Shown: in pieces, positions 1-8,572 of the stretch
How the letters are laid out: each line of letters opens with the position of its first letter
Numbering within the stretch: the first letter of the stretch is position 1
Assembly (NCBI RefSeq): GCF_004359215.1
Contig: NC_090610.1
Location: 13,432,150-13,452,530 of the forward strand
DNA from: Bremia lactucae
Lineage: Eukaryota; Oomycota; Peronosporomycetes; Peronosporales; Peronosporaceae
Length of the DNA stretch: 20,381 bases
Reading direction: 5' to 3'
Translations under genes and position numbers: made by a program
Notes under the pieces: model-generated
The model's database searches: none
Seen by the model: the letters and a program-made list of their open reading frames with translations, nothing else
Told to the model about the DNA's origin: nothing

Positions 1-954
1 TAGAAGTCTAGTAACTTCTACCATTTGAGGGGATTTCTCCTCAAATACGTGGGGACCTCTTCCCTCAACGTCTTCCGAGTGTGATTGCGCTATCACAGTC
101 GGGTCCACTACGGTCGACTCTCTACTCGACCTTGGATCATCGTGTTGTCCTTTCTGGGCAACCGGTATACTCCTTGAATGTCGCCCACTAAGCGTACATT
201 CATGTCTCAATCCACTCGACCTTTTCGAGTGGTGGACCTTCGGCGCTGCCTGTGCATTAACACAGCCGCCGGCAGCTGACTCCACAATGTGGTTGGTAAT
301 CACACTGTGATCTTGTGCAGTTGTACTAACGACCGTACCACAAGTGAGGCCATCGCACTCACTCGTAGTACATCCAGACGCTTGTGGACGCTCCAAGACG
401 TTCATCAGATGGCCATCTGATGAACAAGTGGCAGACATCTTTACGGATGCTGCCAGCTGATCTTTGGCTCTGTCATTCAAATCTAGTACGATGGAATCAT
501 CATCGTACTGTAAATCTTTTAACGTGTAGTGCAATTTCACTACGCGTTTCATTGCTGTTATCGATGCGCCTGTCGCTAGACGCATCGTCATCCTCGTTGC
601 AGAGATGTCAAGCCCAACATATTTGAGCTTACGACCCTCTAGCGACTGGCGACGAATAAAGTTATGCGACGCTCCGCAGACCACTAGGGCTTTAAGTGAC
701 AAATCATTTGTCACTTTCAACTTCAAGGTGATGGGGGATATCACATCGCCAGGTGCAGAGACACATAATAATTGTGTGTCTGGAGCAACATTAGTCAAGA
801 GATTTGCAAATTCTCTTGAGGTTGCTGGATCAGTAAGGCGTTGCACCCCTACTGACCCCGACCGTTTTTTAGCGGTCCGCCTCGCTAATGCAATTTTGCA
901 ACAACGTCGGACCCGCGACCGTTGCCCTTTTTTGCATTCGTTCCAAAACTGCGT
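1..954 (-). CDS. Ty3/gypsy protease and pro-RT linker, open frame, partial at left edge
   Basis: The minus strand is open for 318 codons from 954 down to base 1 and continues off the window, so both ends are undefined here. Retropepsin would cut the Gag-Pol polyprotein. Around 730-640 the frame reads LKALVVCGASHNFIRRQSLE, the N-terminal retropepsin motif, but the catalytic Asp expected in D-(S/T/C)-G-A is Val (codon at 681-679). Downstream are RLATGASIT and a DDDSIVLDLND stretch. The ILG-type C-terminal motif that normally follows, which is visible in the other protease copy near 7520, is absent, as if deleted in frame. The rest is a His/Ser-rich linker towards the missing RT. The frame overlaps the zinc-knuckle gag frame by about 70 bp in the -1 register. 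The long open frame despite loss of the catalytic residue is odd. Family assignment is confident; activity is unlikely. Confidence 0.8.
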
Positions 955-1958
955 TCAGTATCTTTCGGTGCTGGACGTGGGGCACTACACTCATGAGCGA
1001 AATGTCCCAAATTTTGGCAGCGATGGCATTTCTGCGATCGCTTATTGTTCGGAAAGCGAGGTCTCTCGCTTTCGACGTAGGAAAGGTCCATGGGTTCTGG
1101 ACCTCCAAGCTCCTGTCGTCTCGAAGGACGATATGATGACCAAATAACTTGAGCCTGTCTCAAACTAAATTCCTACTGTTCCGCAACGGGTATTGCTTCG
1201 TTAAGCGTATCCAATTCCAAGCGGAACAGGTGGGTCTTTACGGGACCATCCGTAAGACCTTGCATGAACACCGTAATCAACGTGTGTTCATGGACTGAGT
1301 TTTTGTAATACAACTCGCTAATAGTCGTATGTGCTGGGCATATGCGTGAAAATCACGCTTGTCATGCTTGAGTTTCAGGAACTCTGAACGAGGTCTGAAC
1401 TCAGCCCTAGGCGGTTCAAACGTCTGTTTGAGTTAAGCCTCTAGCGACCCAAAGACATATGAGTCGCGCATTTAAGGCCCAATGGCCAAGTTTCGGCACG
1501 ACCTGCCAAATTTGATTGAGCGAATGTGACTTGCATTTGCTCGTCGACGATGTGATGTGCCCTTATGGCATCGTCCAACTCGACAAACCATCTCAAGAGG
1601 AAGTCTTTTTCGACTCCCCTATACTTCGAGATGTCAATCTTTAAGGTTTGAGGACGACGCGTGTGCGTCATCCCAGGTACAGGGGTCTGTACCTGTTGTA
1701 ACCTCAGCAGTTCTGCCTGTTGAGAGCCTTGCTGGATCATCAAGGCTACCTTCACCCCTCGTCAAGTTCATGTTGTATGAACTTGGTGATGGTTGAATGG
1801 AGGGCATCTCTGTCCGAATTGGACAGCATTGCCAAGATTGCATCGTTTACTATGGTCGAACTCATTCGTTCGACCGCACTCCTTTCTATGTCACTTAGAA
1901 AGGAGTAGCAATCACGCGAAACGTGATGCATATTCCCATCATCATCTAACATGTCCAT
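885..1958 (-). pseudogene. Ty3/gypsy gag (capsid plus CCHC zinc knuckle), frameshifted
   Basis: Gag would form the retrotransposon particle and bind its RNA. Reading down from the ATG at 1958, the first ~68 codons (MDMLDDDGNMHH start) form the N-terminus. After a frame change, 1755-1441 holds the capsid core with DISKYRG, LLRWFVELDDAIRAHHI and NLAGRAETW, typical of Retrotrans_gag domains. A further shifted stretch around 1430-1300 carries the FEPPRAEF, FLKLK and HAYAQHIR signatures. The 1163-885 frame ends gag with PEPMDLSYVES and a complete zinc knuckle CHRCQNLGHFAHEC (CX2CX4HX4C). At least two frameshifts and an in-frame stop near 1437 mean it is dead as a single frame. It lies directly upstream of the protease frame in the order expected of gypsy elements. 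Confidence 0.85.
927..933 (-). promoter_or_regulatory. Candidate -1 ribosomal frameshift heptamer A AAA AAG between gag and pro
   Basis: On the minus strand, gag reads GCA AAA AAG GGC while the protease frame reads AAA AAA GGG CAA, exactly one base back. The heptamer A AAA AAG is therefore in the phase required for tandem -1 slippage. Two bases downstream, 924-902 can fold into a stem (CAAC..GTCG with CGAC..GTTG, one bulged G, six-base loop). The alternative is a plain one-base deletion in a homopolymer next to a G run in a decaying element. Both readings give the same joined product. Confidence 0.4.
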
Positions 1959-1988
1959 GTTAGATGAGGAGAATGTGGTCCTTGGACG

Positions 1989-2006
1989 GACTACAAAGTT
2001 CTACCA
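1989..2006 (-). other. Putative tRNA primer-binding site of the leftmost gypsy element
   Basis: The minus strand shows an LTR-like end CCCGTTACA (2017-2009), two bases, then TGGTAGAACTTTG starting at 2006. A TGG (complement of tRNA CCA) two bases inside the LTR end is the usual retrotransposon arrangement. Gag starts about 30 bp further on. The tRNA was not identified. Confidence 0.5.
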
Positions 2007-2008
2007 GG

Positions 2009-2065
2009 TGTAACGGGACACTGCGACTTGTACTGCTTCACCTCCAGGTAGTACAGAATTGCATT
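2009..2065 (-). repeat. LTR 3' tail remnant
   Basis: A short segment ending in CCCGTTACA lies between an integrase fragment and the primer-binding site. The left boundary is estimated from where integrase-like translation stops making sense. The same terminal bases occur at 10658-10667 and 11201-11210, so this is probably an LTR family scattered through the window. Confidence 0.45.
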
Positions 2066-2525
2066 GTTAGATAGGGTAGCAGTACTTAATAGTACTTTTT
2101 TACCCACTCTTAAGCGTTCATTATTTTTGCGACCATTTCGGTCCGCATATTCTTTTTGCTTGTCCTGTGCGCTTGCCATTGCGTCACGGACTTTACGTGT
2201 GATGGCTAATCGCTCATCCACAAAGCGTTGAGCCTCGCTCACGCTTTTAGCATCAAACTCGCCTATGATACCGCCGAGAGGTCGGTCATAAGGCGTAGTT
2301 TTATTGACCACTCCTAAACTGGCAGGGTCACTAGGGCAAGTTTCAGTCGTTGAGATGATGCCCTCATGGGTCATCGTCATATTGACAAAACTATGTCCCT
2401 CTTTCGCACCGAGCATAGTGAGGGGCCCTCCCCCACTAAGACTCGGGCTGCGCACAAACGAGACTGGAGTCCGAGGATGGCGCAGTCCGTTAATATAAAA
2501 CGGTGTCTCACCCGTACTACCAGAC
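2050..2525 (-). pseudogene. Ty3/gypsy integrase C-terminal fragment
   Basis: The minus-strand translation runs GETPFYINGLRHPRTPVSF, the conserved segment after the integrase catalytic core, then RFVDERLAITRKVRDAM and QDKQKEYADRNGRKN, and LRVGKKVLLST. This matches the region between the catalytic core and the C-terminal GPF/Y-type domain of gypsy integrases. The GPF/Y motif itself is missing, and the frame passes into an LTR tail. It belongs to an element truncated on both sides and is fused head-to-tail to the next gag. Confidence 0.8.
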
Positions 2526-2950
2526 GGGGGTCCTTCTAAATTCTAGGGAATAACGCGCTCTCTCCCCACGCGATAGCCACTAAACATAGTGCAATAATCG
2601 TGAGCTGCGTCTTTTCTATGGCTATGCAATATAGTCATGGGGAAAAGACGCAGCTAAATGTGCTACAATAGCACATGTACGTAATCATCGCAATAAAAGA
2701 TACCGATTTCATCATAACGTGTAGACCATACCTAAGTAGAACACTATTACCGTGTATATATTTTTTTTTCTTGATTATATATTTAGACTCCCAGACTTCC
2801 ATTGGTAGGCAGAAAATCAGCATTGCAAAGTTACAGCGACATTGCTGACAATGCTGCCTTAACCCGCTCACATGCTTATAGGTCTTGATTTGTCAACGTC
2901 AACAAGCTCTTTATGCTGCCTGGTATTTATATTTGATATGAAAATTAATT
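2526..2950. other. Spacer without a recognisable gene
   Basis: About 425 bp, AT-rich in the middle with a T9 run near 2760. No retroelement coding motif is seen on either strand. It contains the hairpin listed separately and separates minus-strand from plus-strand gypsy remnants. Confidence 0.5.
2603..2655. repeat. Perfect 14-bp inverted repeat, 25-base loop
   Basis: AGCTGCGTCTTTTC at 2603-2616 is matched exactly by its reverse complement GAAAAGACGCAGCT at 2642-2655. It could be a fold-back remnant or a terminator-like structure. No gene ends nearby. Confidence 0.75.
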
Positions 2951-3710
2951 TTGCGAATAACGACAATAACCCAACTATTCAATCCGGTAGCTGTGTCGCT
3001 AAGGCGGATAGAGGTTTTCGTCATGAAATTGACTTAGTTCCGGGAACAAAATACTGTGTCACAAGACAATGGTCTTTACCAAGGGAGCAGTGTGACGTCA
3101 TTGACGATTTCTTCCGTGCTAAGCACGAGGCTGGAATGGTACGAGAGAGCAAATCTCCTCATTCGACACCGACATTTTGTGTCAAAAACCCAAATGGTAA
3201 ATGGCGCATTGTACATGCTTATAATAAGCTTAATGCTGCCACTCTACCAGCACAAACCCCCATTCCTAGAAAGGATGTTCTTCAAAACAATATGGTGGGA
3301 TGTACAATGTACAGTGCATTGGACTTAGTCGATGTTTACTACCAATTGCTCATGCGAGCTAGTGTTATCCCGCTTACCGCGGTTAGCACCCCAAGCGGCA
3401 TGTCAGGGAGTGGCTGGTTATGCCACAAGGGCTTTCCAACGCCCCGGCAACATTTAATCGTCTAGTGACGCAACTGTTTCGCCCTCATCGAGGTTATGCA
3501 CAGACTAATTTCGATGACATTTTTGTCCATAGTCGTGCGGAGCAGGGTCGGTCGGATATGGAAAACCATTTAGACCATTTGCGAGCAGTGCTCGAGTGCA
3601 TGTGCACAAACAAATTTTATGCCAATGCATCTAAATGCATTTTTGACGCAGACGAATTCCTTTATATAGGATGCTTCATTGGAAAGCATAGTAGATTGGC
3701 CGGTTCCTAA
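2951..3710 (+). pseudogene. Ty3/gypsy reverse transcriptase, frameshifted
   Basis: The RT of this element would copy its RNA into DNA. From about 3011 the frame carries HEIDLVPG, the PREQ stretch, STPTFCVKNPNGKWRIVHAY (fingers) and MYSALDLVDVYYQLLM, where the usual DL.DGY.Q glycine is Val. A frame change around 3400 leads to MPQGLSNAPATFNRL and NFDDIFVHS at about 3511-3537. Both catalytic aspartates of the Y-x-D-D region are kept, but the tyrosine position is Asn. LDHLRAVLE and NASKCIF follow, then frame loss near IGCFIGK. Length and motif order fit a nearly complete RT domain. It leads into RNase H on the same strand. Confidence 0.9.
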
Positions 3711-4320
3711 AAACCAAAAGGATTTGCTTAAGTGGTTGGGTCTCGCCAATTATTTACACAAATATAGCGAAAATTGTGCTGATATGGCTAGGCCATTATC
3801 GAATCTCCTTTAAAAGATACAGAATGGTGCTGGACTAGCACCGATCATAATGCTTTTCGAGCAGTTCAGGATAGTCTTATCCATGCCCGTACTCTGGCAC
3901 TGCCAAACCCAAATTTGCCTTTCAGTGTCGTCTGTGACGCATCGGATTTTGTCATTGGCAGTGCTCTGTTACAAATAGATGGTGATGGGCATGAACGTGT
4001 TATTGCGTTCGAGTCTAGACAGCTAAAAGCTGCGAAAAAGAATTAAAAAGAATTACCCAGTTTATGGCAAAGAGATACTTGCTATATATGCTCTCGTCAA
4101 ATTCAGAGTTCATCTGCTCGGCTCTAAGCCGTTTGTGATATATACAGATCACGCGTCATTACGCACGGCGACTAAGTCGCCCCATCTCTCACAGAGAATG
4201 GCCCGATGGCTATCCTTTTTTGGGGAATACAACTTCGAGGTGAAGTATTAACCCGGCAAGCAAAATGCTTTGGCCGATGCGTTATCACGCAGGCCGGATT
4301 ATGAGGTTTCTCATTTAAAG
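3711..4320 (+). pseudogene. Ty3/gypsy RNase H, decayed
   Basis: Continues the RT above, with WLGLANYLHKYSE and ARPLSNLL in shifted frames. Then come SVVCDASDFVIGSALLQ (first catalytic Asp), VIAFESRQLKAA and an in-frame stop at about 4044-4046. Beyond are FVIYTDHASLRTA (second Asp region) and QRMARWLSFFGEYNFEVKY, followed by a TAA at 4249-4251 where the lysine of the usual K-P-G-K is expected, then QNALADALSRRPDYE. At least three disabling changes. It would degrade RNA in the RNA-DNA hybrid. Confidence 0.85.
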
Positions 4321-5011
4321 ACTATCTCGTCACCTATTCCTGAATGTATCCGTTCGGATTACGCCAAGGATGAACAGTGTGTAGCTCTGCTACGAGCTTT
4401 AAGGAACTAAGACTCGAGTTTAAAATTGTCGGCACGTTCGCGTGCAAGGTCAAATCGATTTTCATTCGTTAACGACCTGTTGCTTTATTGCACAGACACC
4501 GTGGACCCTCCACGTGTCGCTGTTCCTCATTGTGAGGATTTGAAGTACCAAAGTCACTATGAGGCACACGATACTGTCCTTGGTGGTCATCTCGGTAGAG
4601 AAAAGACCTACGGCAGTGTAAGCCAGATATATTGGTGGCCCAAACTTTATAAATGGGTCAGTAGATATGTTCGCACATGCGAAATTGCCAACGGGTTAAG
4701 CCCTCGGCGCATGCTGCTGCGCCACTGGCGAGCCTTCCCGTCACCATAGGTTGCTGGGAGTCCGTTATTATGGATTTTGTATTCGGTCTACCCAAAGATG
4801 TAGTCGGTAACTCCGGCATAGTGGTCTTTGTTGACCGATTGAGCAAAATGGCCACTTAGCGGCCGTGCCGGATTCCACTGATGGTGAAGGTACAGCCAGG
4901 CTGTTTATTTATCGCGTGTTTCGGTAACATGGTTTGCCGGGGGCAATTATCTCTGATCGGGACGCCCGTTTCACCGGTAAATTCTGGAAATGATTTTCCG
5001 AGTGCTTTCGA
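4321..5011 (+). pseudogene. Ty3/gypsy integrase, N-terminal and core, truncated
   Basis: An HHCC zinc-binding region is visible: YEAHDTVLGGHLGREKTYG supplies the histidines and YVRTCE the first cysteine. CQRVKPSAH follows only after a one-base frame change near 4690. The core has VIMDFVFGLPKD (catalytic Asp) and VVFVDRLSKMA, then a stop at 4857. IISDRDARFTGKFWK (second catalytic Asp) follows and ends in TGA. The sequence stops before the third acidic residue because the LTR of another element starts at about 5012. The first ~100 bp hold only linker-like sequence. Confidence 0.85.
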
Positions 5012-5274
5012 TGCGCAAGCCTAAATGCACTTAACGCTTTAAGACCAAAAGGGAAACTGTACTTTATTTGATTATTAAAATCTAAAAGAACTTACCCTAG
5101 CTAATTTAAAATAGATTTGGTCGCCATATCTATATCTGGCGGCGACCACATTTGTTACCCATAATAAATGGAATTTAAGCAAAAATCTATTTTAAATTAA
5201 GATAAAAGAGTACTTTACCCTTAAGGAAAATGTACCACAACAACGATTCTTCAACCGATGTGTGCCCCATTACA
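5012..5274 (-). repeat. Truncated 3' LTR
   Basis: Aligns by eye with the right-hand LTR over its whole length, including GCGCAAGCC, TATATCTGGCGGCGACC, CATTTGTTACCCATAATAA and CGATGTGTGCCCCATTACA. In minus orientation it starts TGTAATGGGGC and lacks roughly the last 60-70 bp. Many substitutions and small indels against the other copy indicate an old insertion. Confidence 0.8.
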
Positions 5275-5286
5275 CTCTCCCCCATC
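5275..5286 (-). other. Polypurine tract
   Basis: Minus strand GATGGGGGAGAG lies immediately before the LTR start TGTAATGG. This is the normal position of the plus-strand primer in gypsy elements and supports minus-strand orientation of the element. Confidence 0.65.
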
Positions 5287-5386
5287 AGACTGTTGACACC
5301 GGGTGACAACATTCGCTTCATTTCCTCTTTTGAGGCTGGAACCTAAATAGCTTACCGTTCGGTTGTGTTTTTCTTTCCTTTGCCTC

Positions 5387-5962
5387 ATGACAATCAAGCG
5401 TGAGTCACAGACTCTTAGCACTTTCCTCGACGTTGAGGAAATGATGAACTTTGAAAGTCACTCTCGATCAGAGGAGGATTAGAAAGAGCGTCGTTCTTTC
5501 ACGCATTCTTCTCCGGATGAACGTCGGCGAGCCCCGAATCCATCTCCAGAACGTGGTGCCGCTGATGTCGTAACTGCATTGAACATGACAGTGGACCCTG
5601 AGTCCAACATCATTACAAATCCGCTCGATGAAGAGCAAGAGCAGATAATCCTCATAGAGGAAAGAGCTCGTCATTGAGCTGCCGGGAAAGCGAAAGCTAA
5701 AGCTCATAGTGAATATAGATTCGCTCTGTTTAGTGCGGACGAGCGTCTCAAAGAGATAGCGGGTCACAGCTTGGACACCTGGATCTCCGGCGACCCGGCG
5801 AGGACGTCGGAGGAGATTGCTGCCCGCGACGCTCTTCATGAGCAATACCTAACGCCAGAGGGATTGACGCGAGGCCAGTATCTGACGCGTTTACGTGATC
5901 AAGCCCGTGGGGCTTCGGTGACCTCCATGAGAAAATTCCGATTGTTACGAAACAAGGAGTGA
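5387..5962 (+). pseudogene. Plus-strand ORF antisense to the element's pol direction, two internal stops, unrecognised
   Basis: From the ATG at 5387 one frame runs 191 codons to the TGA at 5960-5962, interrupted only by TAG at 5480 and TGA at 5675. The product would be hydrophilic and rich in Glu, Arg and Ser, with helical segments such as DERLKEIAGHSLDTW and SEEIAARDALHEQYL. No domain was recognised. It starts 112 bp inside the LTR and runs opposite to integrase-chromodomain. Possibilities are an antisense accessory ORF near the 3' LTR (known in some plant Ty3/gypsy lineages), a gag-like N-terminus of a second element in the other orientation, or chance. The 117-codon stretch around 5679-5962 and upstream is unusually free of stops. 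Confidence 0.45.
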
Positions 5963-6219
5963 AAATGAAGTCTCATTTGAGAACTGGACTCACTAGGCCC
6001 GCCGCCTTTGTAATATTTGGTATCTCAGAGTGTATGCGGACGCAGCTGATGTTCGTTTGGACCGGAAGCTTCGCTTCGATTTGCAAAGCTTAAGGCCAAA
6101 GGCCAGTTACGTTCGGCATTTATGCCACAACACGGAGAAAGGTCTAGCAGATATTTCAGTGCTTCGGTTGACCGTACAACCATGGATCGAAGCCAACTGA
6201 GGCTATAGATCCACCTTAT
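5963..6219. other. Unassigned decayed retroelement sequence
   Basis: Between the plus-strand ORF and the chromodomain. Both strands have broken frames. On plus, fragments such as DVRLDRKLRFDLQSL may continue the upstream ORF after a frameshift, but I cannot assign them. Confidence 0.3.
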
Positions 6220-7385
6220 TTTACGTCTAGTGTGTGGAAGCGTCGTTTGACGCGAGTTGATCCTGAGCTTGGCGCTCATAAACGTCAACGGCGTACGGGC
6301 AATCTTGCCGAAGAGATACTTCAACCTCCCAAGAGTTTTCAGAAGAGGGGTACCCTAGACACTTAACCAGATACTGGTATTGGCCCTTACGACGACGTCG
6401 CTTTCAGAGTTTCTCCACGTGAAACTGAAGGTTCCCCGCGCATCAAGCAGCGCGGGATGGGGCCGAACTCTCGGTGGGGGCATTTGATGCTCTGAAGGAC
6501 GAGGTGCTACTTCTTCGTGAGGTCCTTGCTCGGGTTGAGAGCTCCTTTGAGGCGGTTCGGGACCGTCTTTCGCTGCTGGAGCGGCAACAACCTTGTTTAG
6601 AGAGCGAGCTGGACATCCTGGTGAGGATGCAGCAATCTGCGGCACGACCGCCTGTCTCGGCGCAAGCGCCTTCAAGTCCACGTGAAAGGGTCCCGATATG
6701 GCTTAAACAAGTCCACGTAGAACACTGGGTGGGTGCGCAACTTGCTAGGAAGGTTAAGCGTATAAGGTAGGCCCTTCTTGGCCACGACCGTAAATGGTCC
6801 AATAAAGCGCGGACGCAATTTGGTTTTGAAGACTGCGGAAACCAAGTTGGTAGGTAGATTTTTAGCGTTTAGTAAGACTCGGTCTCCGACCATATAAGAA
6901 TTAATACAGCTTCTGCCTTGGTCTTTTTGTTTGTCTTGGCTATCAGCCATCGTATTCCTTACATGTCTTAAGACACTAAATCGCGTCGCGAGAAACTCGC
7001 TTACTTGTTCCGAACGGTAACAGGGCTGATATCAGCAAGCCTATCGGCCAATTCCCCCCCACCAAGCCCGGAACCACGCAGTGATATCGTTAATGAAACG
7101 CGTGGGTGAGACCGTTGACATAGCTCGGAGTATTGCCTGTAGAGGCATGTACAGCGTTATTTAACGCAAACTCCACCACTGGGAGCATTGAGTTTCAGCG
7201 CTTGGTGTCTGAAAACGAACACTGCGTAAAACGTCTTCAATGACGCAGTTGACACGTTCCGTTTGACCATAGGGCTGCGGATGGTCTGCAGTGGACATAT
7301 CCAATCTGGTGCCGCAATTATGCTCGACGCCTTTTCCTTGAAGGAAGTCAACAATACGTTGAGGTGCTTAGAGCGCATGAAGGTG
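6220..7385 (-). pseudogene. Ty3/gypsy integrase core end, GPF/Y module and chromodomain
   Basis: Reading down from about 7340, the minus strand shows the LDMSTADHP-type segment and GQTERVN in broken frames. MLPVVEFALNNAVHAS and NGLTH follow, then the clean frame 6950-6672: MADSQDKQKDQGRSC, YMVGDRVLLNAKNLPTN, KLRPRFIGPFTVVAKKG (GPF/Y module) and HPVFYVDLFKPYRDP. A Pro-rich linker (LKALAPRQAVVPQ) leads to LLDARG. After a one-base shift come FHVEKL, a stop, GQYQYLVKCLGYP, SENSWE and LRQDCPYAVDVYE, the aromatic and acidic landmarks of a chromodomain that would target integration to chromatin. Several stops and shifts make it non-functional. It breaks off near 7385 where a plus-strand segment begins. 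Confidence 0.85.
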
Positions 7386-7387
7386 TT

Positions 7388-7757
7388 CGCTTAGCGACTG
7401 GGACTCGTGTCACTGTTCCCAAGGTTCCATTGAACTTAGGTATAAAGTTTCGGGACTTTGACAGTATGGAATGCTGTCTCGTCCTTGATTTGGATTCGAG
7501 ATCTGCTCTCATCCTTGGTATGGCCTGGCTTGAAACACCATGAGCAATAGATCGATTGGAGGTCTAAGACCTTAGGCGCCAGGCGCAATGTTCCTAGCAA
7601 AGTTTTGGAGAGTCATAGACCCATCTTTGCTAGGCAAAAATAGCGCTATTGGCGCGGATTATTGAATGCGTCAGTCAGTGTTTTAGACATTGGCATGTCT
7701 GAGTTAATAAACTATAATGTTAAAAACATTAATCTGATCCCGACTCAGCAGAAATAA
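7388..7757 (+). pseudogene. Ty3/gypsy retropepsin C-terminal half, inverted relative to the surrounding element
   Basis: From about 7391 the plus strand reads LATGTRVTVPKVPLNLGIKF, CCLVLDLDSRSALILGMAWLE and then TGA at 7541-7543. The flap-side LATG and the ILGM-WL motif are the second half of a gypsy protease. The N-terminal DSG/DCG half is absent, so the segment starts abruptly at the junction with minus-strand integrase. Further stops occur near 7643 and 7757. The piece continues into the linker below. Confidence 0.8.
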
Positions 7758-8482
7758 GTGAAACGGCACGAACTCCGTCGAGCGACACGTTATAATAACG
7801 ATTCACTAAATGCTAAAAGCATTGTTGGCCTAAGGCCGAATCATCATGGGTGCAATATCCCTGAGATACGAGGAGTGGCACGTCTAAGTCCACCAAGTAT
7901 GATCGGCCGAGGTGGCATCATACTGAGTGTCAGTAGTGACACTGTTGGCGGTTCGCCAGGACCTTAAGGGTGCAATATCCCTGAGATACGTGGAGTGGCA
8001 CGTCTAAGTCCACCGAGTGTGGTCGGCCGAGGTGGCACCATACTGAGTGTCAATAGTGACTCTATTGGCGGTTTGCCAGGGCACTTCGGGTCAACCCTTC
8101 TAATGCACGTGAAGCGACACGTAAACGTTTGCTGGATAAGGAAGTTGCGTTACCTAACTCGTTGTCGGATGTCAAATTAGACACCATGTCTTGTATAGAA
8201 CCAATACAGGCTGGAAACCCCGGGGACGTCAATGTCCCGGCCTCTAAGAGGCGTATTGTCTCCACTCCAAGACAGGATGGACACGAAGCGTGTATACCCT
8301 CACAAAGGGATACGAGTGAGCAATTACATACGCTTGTAAATGGCGTAACCAGTAACATTGAGGGGGATGTTAGCCAAAAGACGCTCCTGAGTCAATTAAA
8401 ATTGACCACGGCTTATCAAAGCCTTTCACAGTCGCTTGAGCGACTAGCAAGCCAGGCTTGTACGCTCACCCCGTGCCATTGA
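7758..8482 (+). pseudogene. Protease-RT linker region containing a 40-residue tandem repeat
   Basis: The frame continues from the protease fragment: VKRHELRRATRYNNDS, then two copies of a unit beginning GCNIPEIRGVARLSPPS, separated by an in-frame TAA at 7965-7967. After a frame change near 8100 it reads NPSNAREATRKRLLDKEVAL and continues open to the TGA at 8480-8482, with short motifs VPASKRRIV and SQSLERLASQ. This looks like the low-complexity spacer between protease and RT in these elements; no catalytic motif is present. RT should follow but is missing. Confidence 0.6.
7848..8087 (+). repeat. Direct tandem duplication, 2 x 120 bp
   Basis: Unit 1 is 7848-7967 and unit 2 is 7968-8087, both starting GGGTGCAATATCCCTGAGAT. 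They are about 90% alike by eye. The period is exactly 40 codons, so the duplication kept the reading frame. The differences show the duplication is not recent. Confidence 0.9.
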
Positions 8483-8500
8483 GCACCTAGCAAATTGGGG

Positions 8501-8546
8501 CTAGGTTCTGTTTATTCTCGCCTCCTTTAGGATCAACAGAACCTAG
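8501..8546. repeat. 12-bp perfect inverted repeat, 22-base loop
   Basis: CTAGGTTCTGTT (8501-8512) is the exact reverse complement of AACAGAACCTAG (8535-8546). It sits at the boundary between the plus-strand linker and the minus-strand gag end, so it may mark a rearrangement junction. Confidence 0.6.
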
Positions 8547-8572
8547 GTCTTCCCCAGTAGGGCGCCCCGCAC

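Noticed and set aside
605..1147. 180-codon plus-strand ORF
   Set aside because: It is the shadow of the minus-strand gag-protease, whose motifs (CCHC knuckle, retropepsin loop) are unambiguous.
2635..2871. 78-codon minus-strand ORF
   Set aside because: Lies over a hairpin and T-run, Cys/Tyr-rich without motif, not supported as a gene.
6474..6770. 98-codon plus-strand coiled-coil-like ORF
   Set aside because: It is antisense to the Pro-rich linker between integrase and chromodomain, which has matching motifs on both sides.
7848..8087. CRISPR-like or satellite array
   Set aside because: Only two diverged units, no spacers, and the repeat is in frame within a retroelement linker.
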